64,000 nt of DNA, from the NCBI GenBank assembly GCA_947165045.1, contig CAMUYW010000002.1:1-64000 (forward strand). Reading direction: 5' to 3'. The first letter of the stretch is position 1, and every line of letters begins with the position of its first letter. The translations under genes and the position numbers were made by a program. This document shows, one piece after another, positions 32,036 to 40,519 of the stretch. The notes beneath the pieces are model-generated. The model made no database searches. It had not been told where the DNA came from and was given only the letters and a program-made list of their open reading frames with translations. Origin of the DNA: an uncultured Fibrobacter sp. (GTDB lineage Bacteria; Fibrobacterota; Fibrobacteria; Fibrobacterales; Fibrobacteraceae).

Positions 32036-34015
32036 ATGCATTACACAAAACTTAGTGTTGCGGGCTGTGCCGCACTTATGTTTGGTCTCCTCGCGTGTTC
32101 CGGCGAAGACGGACGCGATGGTATTAATGGTACTAACGGCCTTAATGGTGCCGATGGTACAAGCTGCGTCGTCAAGTCATTGAACGATGCTTCTGGCTAC
32201 AAAATACTTTGCGGAGGCGACTCCGTTGGTGTCTTGCTGAACGGTAAAACGGGAGCTACCGGTAAGCCGGGTATTGCAGGTCCTCAGGGTGCACAGGGTG
32301 CCGATGGTAAAACTGGCGCTAGCTGTGAAGTTCAGTCAATTTCTGATGGCTACAACGTGATTTGTGGTGGCAAGCAGGTTGGTGTCCTGAAAAATGGTAC
32401 TAACGGTGCCAAGGGTGCTGATGGTACTTCTTGCACGACTGCTCCGGCATCTACAGATGGTAGTGTTACCATTGTTTGTGGTACTACAACATCTATCCTT
32501 CAAAGAGGAAAGGATGGTACGAACTGCTCTGCTACGACCATTTCCAAGGATGATCGAAGCGGTATTGAAATCGCCTGCGAAGGAGGTTTCCTTGATACCT
32601 TATGGAATGGTGAATCCGGTAAAAGCTGCGTAAAAACGGACAATGGCGATGGAACCATTGATGTTGTCTGTGGTGATGCAGAAAAGGTGACGCTCTATAA
32701 GGCCATGTGTGGTACTACCGCTTATGACCCAGACAAAAAGTTCTGCGTATTCGACAAGCTCTATGACAAGTGCGATGGAAAGACTTATAAAGTTAATAGA
32801 GAATATTGCGATAATGGTAAGGTTGTCGAATTGTGCGGCGAATATAAAAAGCTGAGAAACGACAAGTATGAATTCGTGAAATTCCGTGCCGTTGCGGACA
32901 CTGAATTCTGCTTCAATAGCATCATTACTCCGAAGTGCAATGGTAAGGAATTCGGCGTGCTGGAATTCTGCGGTAAGACGGCAGATGGCAAGAGGGACAC
33001 TGTCTATTCTTATGAAAAGTGCCCGAATACATCCCTATCTATTGACTATATGAAAACACTCCTTGCTGGTGCTTATACCAAGATCAATAAGGATCTATAT
33101 GCAATGTTGTCTTCTAGCAGTACAGAAGAAGAAGTCGATGTAACAAAACCTAACGTTTTGAAAGATATGATTCTTGAAGTGGGTGCTGTTCTCGATGAAT
33201 ATACGAATGCTGAAGTAACGAACTTCAATGTCGCTCTTGTGGGTGATCAGGACGAAATTGTAGGTGTTCAGGAAACATGCTTGTCGTCAGCTTCTACTGC
33301 TACATTGAAAAAGTGCGGTACTGTGGAATATGATACCACTAAGAAGTTCTGCGATATTCGTGATAATCGAGTCTACAAGTTCGATACTGTTAAAACTGCA
33401 ACAAGAACTCTTGCTTGGATGACAGAAAATCTTGCTTTCGAATACAAGTTGCCGAATGTTCTTTATGAAAAGGATGATCAGGGCGTAATTACCGATAGTT
33501 CTCTTGACCAGATTATGGGTGATGTCATTTATCAGGATAAGGTGTACGAGAACTTCGAAGTTAATGGTGTCCGTTACTATACTTGGAATTCTGCTAATGG
33601 TGTTGGAGATATCAGAACGGTTGTGATGACTGAATCTCCTACGGAATTCGCAAAACTTGATGTGGCTGATCAGGTTATTGGTGCATGCCCTGCTGGTTGG
33701 AGACTGCCGGATTCTACGGAACTTAAGGAATTGAGTGCTGTCGCAACCGACAAGGATAACGAAAAGGGGTACGAAACGCTTCCTAAGTTCGGAGATAAGA
33801 CTGTCAACTTCAATGTCAACTTTGCTGGTTTCTATAATGTTAATAGTAACAAGGTTGATAACACTGGTAAGGCTTACTTCTGGTCTAGCGAATTAACGGA
33901 TGTTAAGGATCAGGCTTACGGCTTAGCAATTACCTCGACGACTGAAAGTAAAGGTAATTCGACGAATAAGGCCTATGCATTCACAATCCGTTGCGTGAAG
34001 GATATAGACGACTAA
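32036..34015 (+). CDS. Lipoprotein with collagen-like Gly-X-Y repeats and Fibrobacter major paralogous domain
   Basis: 659 residues. Lipobox LLAC at residue 21. Residues ~24-150 contain interrupted Gly-X-Y runs (GEDGRDGINGTNGLNGADG; GKTGATGKPGIAGPQGAQG) separated by Cys-bearing inserts such as CVVKSLND and CEVQSISDGYNVICGG. A middle Cys-rich region follows. The C-terminal ~220 residues match the Fibrobacter succinogenes major paralogous domain (TIGR02145/Fib_succ_major): VYKFDTVKTATRTLAWMTEN, RYYTWNSANG, CPAGWRLPDSTELKEL, FWSSELTD, IRCVKD. Surface location is likely; role unknown, possibly adhesion. AAGGGAGC precedes the ATG. Confidence 0.9.
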   Translation: MHYTKLSVAGCAALMFGLLACSGEDGRDGINGTNGLNGADGTSCVVKSLNDASGYKILCGGDSVGVLLNGKTGATGKPGIAGPQGAQGADGKTGASCEVQSISDGYNVICGGKQVGVLKNGTNGAKGADGTSCTTAPASTDGSVTIVCGTTTSILQRGKDGTNCSATTISKDDRSGIEIACEGGFLDTLWNGESGKSCVKTDNGDGTIDVVCGDAEKVTLYKAMCGTTAYDPDKKFCVFDKLYDKCDGKTYKVNREYCDNGKVVELCGEYKKLRNDKYEFVKFRAVADTEFCFNSIITPKCNGKEFGVLEFCGKTADGKRDTVYSYEKCPNTSLSIDYMKTLLAGAYTKINKDLYAMLSSSSTEEEVDVTKPNVLKDMILEVGAVLDEYTNAEVTNFNVALVGDQDEIVGVQETCLSSASTATLKKCGTVEYDTTKKFCDIRDNRVYKFDTVKTATRTLAWMTENLAFEYKLPNVLYEKDDQGVITDSSLDQIMGDVIYQDKVYENFEVNGVRYYTWNSANGVGDIRTVVMTESPTEFAKLDVADQVIGACPAGWRLPDSTELKELSAVATDKDNEKGYETLPKFGDKTVNFNVNFAGFYNVNSNKVDNTGKAYFWSSELTDVKDQAYGLAITSTTESKGNSTNKAYAFTIRCVKDIDD

Positions 34016-34042
34016 TAAGATTCTCACATAATACAGCTCCAA

Positions 34043-34072
34043 GGCACCTGGCTCTCCACCAGGTGCCTTTTT
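34043..34072 (+). terminator. Rho-independent terminator of the collagen-like lipoprotein gene
   Basis: GGCACCTGG (34043-34051), short loop, CCAGGTGCC (34059-34067), TTTTT. Confidence 0.9.
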
Positions 34073-34093
34073 CCGTATTTTACCTATAAAGAT

Positions 34094-34118
34094 AACGGCC
34101 CGCATTTCGCGAGCCGTT
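34094..34118 (-). terminator. Hairpin after the GH30 gene
   Basis: AACGGC-CCGC-ATTTC-GCGA-GCCGTT palindrome just past the GH30 stop (34140). The T-run on the minus strand is weak (ATCTTTAT), so termination is probable rather than certain. Confidence 0.6.
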
Positions 34119-34139
34119 GTAAGTTCTATCAACTAAAAG

Positions 34140-36284
34140 CTACTTCTTGATCACGCGCTGAGCGTTGTTCTTTGTCTTCAAAATGTAGGCGCCTTGGCGG
34201 ATGCTCGGCTTGAGTGTTCCGTTTTCGTTAAGAGCTTCGCTCCTCATGCCCTTCCATACAAGATTGCCGTTCATGTCGAAAATCATAGCTTGCATCTTGC
34301 CATCATTAAAGCGGACATTACGGCCCATCTTGATAGATCCTGTGCCGGTGCAGCCTGTGGCGACAATCTTTGCAATATAAATGCCTGCGGATTCGCTGTT
34401 GAAGGTGAGGGCGGTCGAACCATTTTCGCCTTCCTTCTTGAGGGAAACCTTGGTTTCGCTCCACTTGGAGCCTGCGGCGAGCTTGCCGTATTCGTAGTCA
34501 ACCCAGCTTCCGCCTGCGGCACCGCCCACGTTCACGTAAGCATCGGATGTGCCTTGGCTACGCATGGTGATGACGAGGCTTGCGCAAGAAGAAAGTGCCT
34601 TGGCGCCTTCGGCGCTGATGTTCAAGAGCTGGTTCTGGTAGCCGCAAGATTCTTCGGATTGGTCGCAGCCGGCGAGCGGAACGCTTGCGTAACCTGCAAT
34701 GCCGTCAATTGCGGTTGTGCCGTAGGTCACTGCGGAAAGCTTGTCATCCATGGCTTGCCAGGTAGAAACATCGGTCGTAGCGGTGTAATCGACAATCACG
34801 ACGTCATCCGTCGGAACGATAATCGGTTCAACGTAGCTGGAATCGCTTGTTTCGTCCTTGCATGTAGAAACGATGTCAGTGGCGATGCCCTTCTTATAGA
34901 CGAGCGTTGTGATGGATCGTGCCGGGAGAACCGTGCAAGTTGCAACAGAAATGTTCTTGCTCTTGAGGCCGTTTTCCTTGGACTGCACGGCGGTAATGAG
35001 GCCGTAGCCAGAGATGCCCGGATTGTCGAGCTGGATGGCGGTGCTACCCGTGTTGACGAGTACGGTCGTGATGGAATCGCCACTTGCGCTCAAGAATGCG
35101 ACTGTTTGGAGGTTTGCTTCGGTGGTGGATGTTGCGATAACGCTTGCACCCGGATTCACGAACTTGGAATAGTGACGCATGGCGTGGTATTCCGGGAAAA
35201 TCTTGAATCCTGTATCATCACAAACGTATTTGCCGCTGCCGTCTAGGTCCCAGCCTGCGCCCGGGCAAACGCCGATCATCTGAGAATGGTAACCCCAGAA
35301 GAGCTGCCAAGCGATGTAGCCGGAGAGGCGACCGTCGGTGAAACCGATTTGCATAATGTGGGCAAGGCCAATCATGTCCTTTTCGCGCGGCTCGTCGAGC
35401 ATCGGGCAGAATTCGGTCATGATGATGGGCTTGTCGCCCTTGCCGTACACGTCGGCGATGGCCTTCATCGGCTTGCGGAAGTTTTCCGGGCTCAAATAGT
35501 TGTTGCCGGAATTGTCGTTTCCGTCGCCGGCATGGTAAAGGTGATAGGCATAACCATCGAGCTTGCTTGCATCGAGTTCTTTGGCGTACTTTTCAAAGTT
35601 GCTGTAGCCAATGCCGAGCGGTTCGGGGCCGAGAAGCTTTGTCTTGCCTTTCACTGCGTCATAGACGGCGTTCAAGGCTTCCTTGTAACCAGCAATTTCA
35701 TTAGTTTCTGTCGGTTCGAAGAGCGTTTCTTCGTAGGTGGCTTCCATGTCCGGTTCGTTCTGGAGGCTGATGTAGTCAGGAGCGATACCAGCAGTGGTGT
35801 AGGCGTCGAGGCTTTTTTTCCACCAGTTGGCAAAGTCAGTGTAGGCATAGGCGCCGTATGCATCGCCATTGGCTTTTTTCAGAGTCTTGTCGGATTTGGA
35901 ATGGCCGTCCTGACCGTTCAAGCTGTTGCTCGGCTTGAGGCTTGCCGGAGCAGACCAGCTGGACATCTGGATTTTCATATGGTCGCCGAGACGCTTCTTT
36001 GCTGCCTTTACGATGTCGATGTCATCTTGCAATTTCGAGGCATCTTCGTCTTGGTACCAGTTGCCCACGCGGAGCAGGGATATGTTGAGGCCTGTAAAAG
36101 CCGTGTCGAAAAGCGCTTCTTGGTCATCTGCTGGGAGGTTTTTGATCCAGCTTTGGTAGTAAACGCTGGCACCACCGAAACCCGTAACTTTTTGGGCGGT
36201 TGAGGCTGGATTGACCGTCACGCTTGCTGCAAAAGCGCTAGCAGCAAGTAGCGCCGTAGAAATCAAATATTTTTTCATTTTCAA
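34140..36284 (-). CDS. Secreted GH30 glycanase with carbohydrate-binding-like region and T9SS-like tail
   Basis: 714 residues. Signal peptide MKMKKYLISTALLAASAFA. The GH30 catalytic barrel plus side beta-domain spans ~20-460: QKVTGFGGASVYYQSW, RVGNWYQ, MSSWSAPASLK, acid/base Glu in YISLQNEPDMEA, nucleophile Glu in IIMTEFCPML. The lineage suggests xylan or glucuronoxylan as substrate, but the beta-1,6-glucanase and glucosylceramidase branches also exist. Residues ~490-640 form a beta-sandwich like a CBM. The last ~60 (MIFDMNGNLVWKG ... GAYILKTKNNAQRVIKK) resemble type IX secretion sorting tails. AGGAG lies 6 nt before the first ATG; for the promoter see 36339-36368. Confidence 0.9.
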   Translation of the reverse strand: MKMKKYLISTALLAASAFAASVTVNPASTAQKVTGFGGASVYYQSWIKNLPADDQEALFDTAFTGLNISLLRVGNWYQDEDASKLQDDIDIVKAAKKRLGDHMKIQMSSWSAPASLKPSNSLNGQDGHSKSDKTLKKANGDAYGAYAYTDFANWWKKSLDAYTTAGIAPDYISLQNEPDMEATYEETLFEPTETNEIAGYKEALNAVYDAVKGKTKLLGPEPLGIGYSNFEKYAKELDASKLDGYAYHLYHAGDGNDNSGNNYLSPENFRKPMKAIADVYGKGDKPIIMTEFCPMLDEPREKDMIGLAHIMQIGFTDGRLSGYIAWQLFWGYHSQMIGVCPGAGWDLDGSGKYVCDDTGFKIFPEYHAMRHYSKFVNPGASVIATSTTEANLQTVAFLSASGDSITTVLVNTGSTAIQLDNPGISGYGLITAVQSKENGLKSKNISVATCTVLPARSITTLVYKKGIATDIVSTCKDETSDSSYVEPIIVPTDDVVIVDYTATTDVSTWQAMDDKLSAVTYGTTAIDGIAGYASVPLAGCDQSEESCGYQNQLLNISAEGAKALSSCASLVITMRSQGTSDAYVNVGGAAGGSWVDYEYGKLAAGSKWSETKVSLKKEGENGSTALTFNSESAGIYIAKIVATGCTGTGSIKMGRNVRFNDGKMQAMIFDMNGNLVWKGMRSEALNENGTLKPSIRQGAYILKTKNNAQRVIKK

Positions 36285-36293
36285 CTCCTAATT

Positions 36294-36333
36294 TACACCG
36301 GATATATCCCTACACCGGTTCTACCATACACCG
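36294..36333. repeat. Three TACACCG direct repeats in the GH30 leader
   Basis: TACACCG at 36294-36300, 36311-36317 and 36327-36333, spaced 17 and 16 nt (read CGGTGTA on the coding strand). They lie between the predicted -7 box and the start codon of the GH30 gene. Regular spacing suggests operator sites or an RNA element. Confidence 0.6.
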
Positions 36334-36338
36334 AAAAG

Positions 36339-36368
36339 TAAAGATACAAAATTAGTTTGAAGTTCCAA
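36339..36368 (-). promoter_or_regulatory. Bacteroidetes-like promoter of the GH30 gene
   Basis: Minus strand: TTG (36366-36368), 19-nt spacer, TATCTTTA (36339-36346). It fits -33 TTG / -7 TAnnTTTG with one change and gives a ~50-nt leader containing the TACACCG repeats and AGGAG. Confidence 0.6.
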
Positions 36369-36394
36369 TATAATTTTATTGTGACGCTAGTCAC

Positions 36395-36419
36395 GAAAAA
36401 AGCCCGATTCACTCGGGCT
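36395..36419 (-). terminator. Rho-independent terminator after the sugar-phosphate transferase
   Basis: Minus strand: AGCCCG, loop AGTGAAT, CGGGCT, then TTTTT. It lies 30 nt after the stop of the gene at 36449. Confidence 0.88.
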
Positions 36420-36448
36420 TCTAACTGCGGCGTACCTCTCTAGTCTAA

Positions 36449-37621
36449 TTAGTACGCGCCGTCGCCTTTAAACACGACTTTGAACGTCTTGAGAATGAGC
36501 TTAAAGTCGTCGCTAAGTTTGCCATCGCGGCGGATATAGTCGTTGTCGAGACGCATCTGACCTTCGAATGGAATGTTACTGCGGCCGCTGACTTGCCAAA
36601 TACAAGTAAGACCTGGAGTTACAGAAAGTCGCATACGATGCCACGGTTCGTATTCGGCCACTTCGGAAGGGATTGGCGGGCGAGGCCCAACGATGGACAT
36701 GTCGCCTTTAAGAATATTGATGAGCTGAGGCAATTCGTCGAGGCTGAACTTGCGGAGAATATGACCAAACGGGTAAATTCGCGGGTCGTTCTTCATCTTG
36801 AATGTCTTACCGCCTGTTTCGTTCTGCGCCATAAGCTCTTTTTTGCGTTCTTCGGCATCTATATACATACTGCGGAACTTGTACATTGTAAACAGAGCGC
36901 CGTTTTTGCCGACACGGGTCTGCTTAAATATAATCGGTCCCTTTGGATCGCTGATTTTAACCGCGAGAGCGCAGAATAAGAGAAGTGGCGAAAGAATAAT
37001 CAATGCGAGCGATGTGCAAGTAATATCAACCGTTCTCTTGATAATGTGTCTGAAACGAATCTTGTGCGGATGAACCCAAATGTCAGAAAGGTTCAGGCGG
37101 TTGAGCGTAAAGAAACTGCCGTTAGTGCTGTTAAATTCTTTAAGCTTGTCATCCATTTCGAGGTTGTCTTTTTCTTGGTAGCCTGTGTAAAGATAGGCTT
37201 GGAAAATTGGAGCCTTGGGCTTGTGGCGAAGAGACTGGATAAGCCCTGCGTCATTTAGTTTGTGCAGGATTTCTTTGCGGATATTTTCGAGCGTGCTCAT
37301 GTCTGAGTTCAACAGAATGATGCCGATACCGCTGTTGTCGGAAAGGTAGCCCAGCACGTCGATAAAGCGCAAATGCGAAAACATCGTGAGAACACTGATT
37401 TTCCATGTATTTTCAACGATTTTGGAAGGACGCCCCCAACCGAGAACGTCGAACTGGTGCGCATAAATCTTTATAAATAGGAAAGGCTTGCGAGTGCGAT
37501 TCGCTCGTAAAAACTCTTCGTTCAACCTAGCTTTGAAAAGTCGCGCTGGGTAAACAATGTTCTTTAACTTTTGCTCGTTAAGAATCGATCCAATTGCTGG
37601 ATTAACGTTTTCCTGGTCCAT
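36449..37621 (-). CDS. Polyprenyl-phosphate sugar-phosphate transferase with degenerate GGDEF-like N-terminal domain
   Basis: 390 residues. The C-terminal ~200 are a bacterial sugar transferase (PF02397): membrane hairpin TCTSLALIILSPLLLFCALA, FKQTRVGKNGALFTMYKFRS, SLDELPQLINILKGDMS, IVGPRPPIPSE, TPGLTCIWQVSGR. It would load a sugar phosphate onto undecaprenyl phosphate to begin polysaccharide assembly. Residues ~25-160 replace the usual membrane/CoA-binding part and read like a decayed GGDEF fold (KPFLFIKIYAHQFDVLG, SDNSGIGIILLNSDMSTLEN). This fold call is an inference. TATATTTT ends 4 nt before the ATG on the minus strand (37626-37633), with no Shine-Dalgarno. Confidence 0.88.
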   Translation of the reverse strand: MDQENVNPAIGSILNEQKLKNIVYPARLFKARLNEEFLRANRTRKPFLFIKIYAHQFDVLGWGRPSKIVENTWKISVLTMFSHLRFIDVLGYLSDNSGIGIILLNSDMSTLENIRKEILHKLNDAGLIQSLRHKPKAPIFQAYLYTGYQEKDNLEMDDKLKEFNSTNGSFFTLNRLNLSDIWVHPHKIRFRHIIKRTVDITCTSLALIILSPLLLFCALAVKISDPKGPIIFKQTRVGKNGALFTMYKFRSMYIDAEERKKELMAQNETGGKTFKMKNDPRIYPFGHILRKFSLDELPQLINILKGDMSIVGPRPPIPSEVAEYEPWHRMRLSVTPGLTCIWQVSGRSNIPFEGQMRLDNDYIRRDGKLSDDFKLILKTFKVVFKGDGAY

Positions 37622-37683
37622 ATGTAAAATATAGTAAATAGTAGAAAGTTGGTAGCCCTTAGTTGGTAGAGCTTAGAAAAATG

Positions 37684-37722
37684 TAATTGTCTAAGTTCTA
37701 AGTTCTAAGCTCTAAGTTCTAT
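37684..37722. repeat. Short-period CTAAGTT repeat
   Basis: CTAAGTT, CTAAGTT, CTAAGCT, CTAAGTT at 7-8 nt spacing, facing AGAGCTTAG upstream (about 37668-37676), so an imperfect hairpin is possible. It lies between divergent sugar transferase and hom. Confidence 0.65.
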
Positions 37723-37764
37723 TTTACTATCTTTGTGGCGTAAAATTTAAAATGGAGACGCTAT

Positions 37765-39054
37765 ATGTTGCGTATTGGTTTAATTGGCACGGGTACCGTT
37801 GGTGGTGGTGTCATTCAGATTCTTGAACAGAAGATTGCAGAATACAAGGAAAAATTGGGTGTTGAACTCGAACTCTCCTGCATTTGCGCCAAGTCCGAAG
37901 AAGAAGTTGCACCGTATAAGGCTAAGGGCTATAAGGTCTCGACCAACGCCGACGAAATGATCGCCGGTAACGATATCGACGTGCTCGTGGAACTTGCCGG
38001 TGGCTACAACATGCCGCGCAAGTGGATTCTCGCTGCTCTCGAAAGTGGCAAGCACGTGGTCACCGCAAACAAGGCTCTCCTTGCCAAGTACGGCCACGAA
38101 ATTTTCCCGCTCGCAGCAAAGAAGGGCTTGCATGTGCTGTTCGAAGCTGCTGTTGGCGGTGGCATTCCTATCATCCGCAGCCTCCAGGAAGGCTTGCTCG
38201 GCTCTACGGTCGAAAGCTTGAGCTGCATCATTAACGGTACTTGCAACTACATCCTCAGCCGCATGGCTGAAGAAGGTCTCGATTTTGACGTCGTTCTCAA
38301 GGACGCTCAGCGCCTCGGTTTTGCCGAAGCTGACCCGACCTTCGATATTGAAGGTATCGACTCCGCCCACAAGACGGCTCTCCTCGCTAGCCTCTGCAGC
38401 GGCCACCGCGTGGACTTCGAAAAGATTTACGTTTCCGGCATTTCCAAGATTACCGCTCAGGATATCGCCATCGCCAAGGAACTTGGCTGCTGCGTGAAGC
38501 TCCTCGGTATCTACCGCCGCGAAGGAGACCGCGTGGATGCCCGTGTCCATCCGTGCTTTGTGCCGCTTGACCACCAGCTCGCTAGCGTGAACCGCGTCTT
38601 GAACGCTGTTTACCTCCAGTGCGATAACCTCGGCGAAACGCTTCAGACCGGTGCCGGTGCTGGCCGCCTCCCGACCGCATCTGCTGTTGTGGCTGATCTT
38701 GTGTCCCTCGCTCGTTCTACCGACGTGGGTTCTCGCAAGGCGCTCCCGATGGGCTGGTTCAACGTTGAAAATTCTGCAACGCTCGTTCCTATCTCCGAAA
38801 CTAGCGCTCGCTACTACCTCCGCTTTGCATCCCGTGATGCTTGCGGTGTGCTCGCCAAGATTACGAAGATTCTCGCTGACAACAACATCTCTATCGAAAC
38901 GATTATCCAGAAAGACGTTAACGATCCGGGCAAGGTCTCTATCGTCGTCATTACGGAAAAGACTCTCGATAGCAAGCTCACCAAGGCTGTCGATGCTGTG
39001 AACGCTCTCCCGGAAATCGTCGAGAAGAGCCAGGTCATCCGCTTTCTCGCTTAA
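37765..39054 (+). CDS. hom: Homoserine dehydrogenase
   Basis: 429 residues. NAD(P)H reduction of aspartate semialdehyde to homoserine (Thr/Met pathway). Nucleotide motif IGTGTVGGGV, LVELAGGYNMP, TANKALLAKYG, catalytic region GFAEADPTFDIEGIDSAHK, and a C-terminal ACT domain (about 350-429; YYLRFASRDACGVLAKI) for feedback control. GGAG lies 8 nt before the ATG, and TATCTTTG (37728-37735) is a likely -7 box about 30 nt upstream. It starts a run with a sugar transferase 13 nt later. Confidence 0.96.
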   Translation: MLRIGLIGTGTVGGGVIQILEQKIAEYKEKLGVELELSCICAKSEEEVAPYKAKGYKVSTNADEMIAGNDIDVLVELAGGYNMPRKWILAALESGKHVVTANKALLAKYGHEIFPLAAKKGLHVLFEAAVGGGIPIIRSLQEGLLGSTVESLSCIINGTCNYILSRMAEEGLDFDVVLKDAQRLGFAEADPTFDIEGIDSAHKTALLASLCSGHRVDFEKIYVSGISKITAQDIAIAKELGCCVKLLGIYRREGDRVDARVHPCFVPLDHQLASVNRVLNAVYLQCDNLGETLQTGAGAGRLPTASAVVADLVSLARSTDVGSRKALPMGWFNVENSATLVPISETSARYYLRFASRDACGVLAKITKILADNNISIETIIQKDVNDPGKVSIVVITEKTLDSKLTKAVDAVNALPEIVEKSQVIRFLA

Positions 39055-39067
39055 TTAAAGGTCGTAT

Positions 39068-40519
39068 ATGATTCGAGCAACTACCATGGAACGAATTCTC
39101 TTAATCCTTTCGGATTTTGCCGCTTTGTCGATTTGTTTCGCCTTGGCGTTTTGGGTTCAGTTCCATAGTGGTTGGATTCTAGATAAGTTTGACCCGAGCA
39201 AGACGTTCGAAAGCTATTGGCATTTTGGACTTGTTTTGAACATCGGGTGGCTTACCTTGTTTGCCTTTGCCGGATTGTATCGCTCTTGGCTTTTGCTTTC
39301 AAGAACGCATCAGGTGTTGCGTGTGTTACGCGCGGTTGTTATTGGTGTGGTCTTGATTATTGTTTGTCTTTTTGGTGCCGAATTCATGGGGAAGGTTTTC
39401 ACGAACCAACCTTTGAATGAAGGTTACCTTTATGGATCTAGGTTCCCGTGGATATTTATCTATGGTGGCCTTGCTATTTTGCTTGTCGGTTTGTTCCGTA
39501 TGTTCATCTATATCTTTTTGCGGGCACTGCTCCGTAAGGGATATGGGGCGAACAACATTCTTGTTCTCGGAGCTACAGAAGCAGGTCGAAAAATTGCTGA
39601 AGATTTGGCGAAGACTCCGGCTCGCGGTCAGCGTGTTGTGGGTTTTGTCGATGAACGCTATCAGGTCTTGTCCAAGACGTATGCAAATGTTCCTGTTCTC
39701 GGAAAGTATTCCGATTTGCCTGCTCTTGTAAAGAAATACAAGGTCAGTGGCATTATCATCGCGCACGAAAGTACGTCTCCGCAAGAGATTATGCGCGTGC
39801 TCGTTTGGGTTTGCGAACTCCCGCTCCATATTTACATTGTTCCGGAACTTTATAGCGTTGTGAATGGCCGTTTCAAGGCGAATCTTGTCTATGGCTTTGA
39901 ACTGCAGGAACTTTTTGCTTTTACTATGCCGCCTTGGCAGGTGCGTGTCAAGCGCGTTATCGATATTGCTTTTGGCTTGTTCCTTGGACTTTTGTCACTC
40001 CCGGTTTGCTTGTTTGCTGCGATTGCAATTAAGCTCGATGACCATGGTCCGGTATTCTATTCGCAGGAACGCATTGGTCTTTATGGCAAGCCGTTTACGG
40101 TCTACAAGTTCCGCACGATGCGTACCGATGCCGAAAAGTTCGGTGCCCAGTGGGCTACCAAGAAGGACCCGCGCATTACGCGAATTGGCCGCTTCTTGCG
40201 CAAGACCCGCATTGATGAACTTCCGCAGATTCTTTGTGTTTTGAAAGGCGATATGAGTATGGTGGGCCCGCGTCCGGAACGCGCTGTGTTTATCGGAAAA
40301 CTCCGTGAACAAATTCCGTTCTACATCAGCCGCCTCAAGATGAAGCCTGGTTTAACGGGCTGGGCTCAGGTTTGCCACCACTACGATACAAGCATCGAAG
40401 ATGTGCAAATAAAACTCCAGTACGATATGTACTATTACGAAAATATGAGCTTGCTTTTGGACTTCCAGATTCTTGTACGAACAGTTTATGTTGTGCTGAC
40501 AGGAAAAGGAGCGCAGTAA
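39068..40519 (+). CDS. Undecaprenyl-phosphate glucose/galactose phosphotransferase (WcaJ/WbaP type)
   Basis: 483 residues. Four N-terminal membrane helices (about 10-150), a Rossmann/CoA-binding-like domain (ILVLGATEAGRKIAEDLAK, about 155-260), then a membrane hairpin and PF02397 catalytic part (ERIGLYGKPFTVYKFRTM, IDELPQILCVLKGDMSMVG, PRPERAVF, KPGLTGWAQVCHHYDTS). This full-length architecture is the usual priming enzyme for exopolysaccharide, unlike the one at 36449. ATG 39086 is an alternative start. It ends in TAATG, sharing a base with nadC. Confidence 0.93.
   Translation: MIRATTMERILLILSDFAALSICFALAFWVQFHSGWILDKFDPSKTFESYWHFGLVLNIGWLTLFAFAGLYRSWLLLSRTHQVLRVLRAVVIGVVLIIVCLFGAEFMGKVFTNQPLNEGYLYGSRFPWIFIYGGLAILLVGLFRMFIYIFLRALLRKGYGANNILVLGATEAGRKIAEDLAKTPARGQRVVGFVDERYQVLSKTYANVPVLGKYSDLPALVKKYKVSGIIIAHESTSPQEIMRVLVWVCELPLHIYIVPELYSVVNGRFKANLVYGFELQELFAFTMPPWQVRVKRVIDIAFGLFLGLLSLPVCLFAAIAIKLDDHGPVFYSQERIGLYGKPFTVYKFRTMRTDAEKFGAQWATKKDPRITRIGRFLRKTRIDELPQILCVLKGDMSMVGPRPERAVFIGKLREQIPFYISRLKMKPGLTGWAQVCHHYDTSIEDVQIKLQYDMYYYENMSLLLDFQILVRTVYVVLTGKGAQ

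Noticed and set aside
34194-36203. Two long plus-strand frames (34194-35246 and 35286-36203) opposite the GH30 gene
   Set aside because: They contain improbable Cys/Val/Gly-rich sequence and no motif; GH30 catalytic residues are clear on the other strand.
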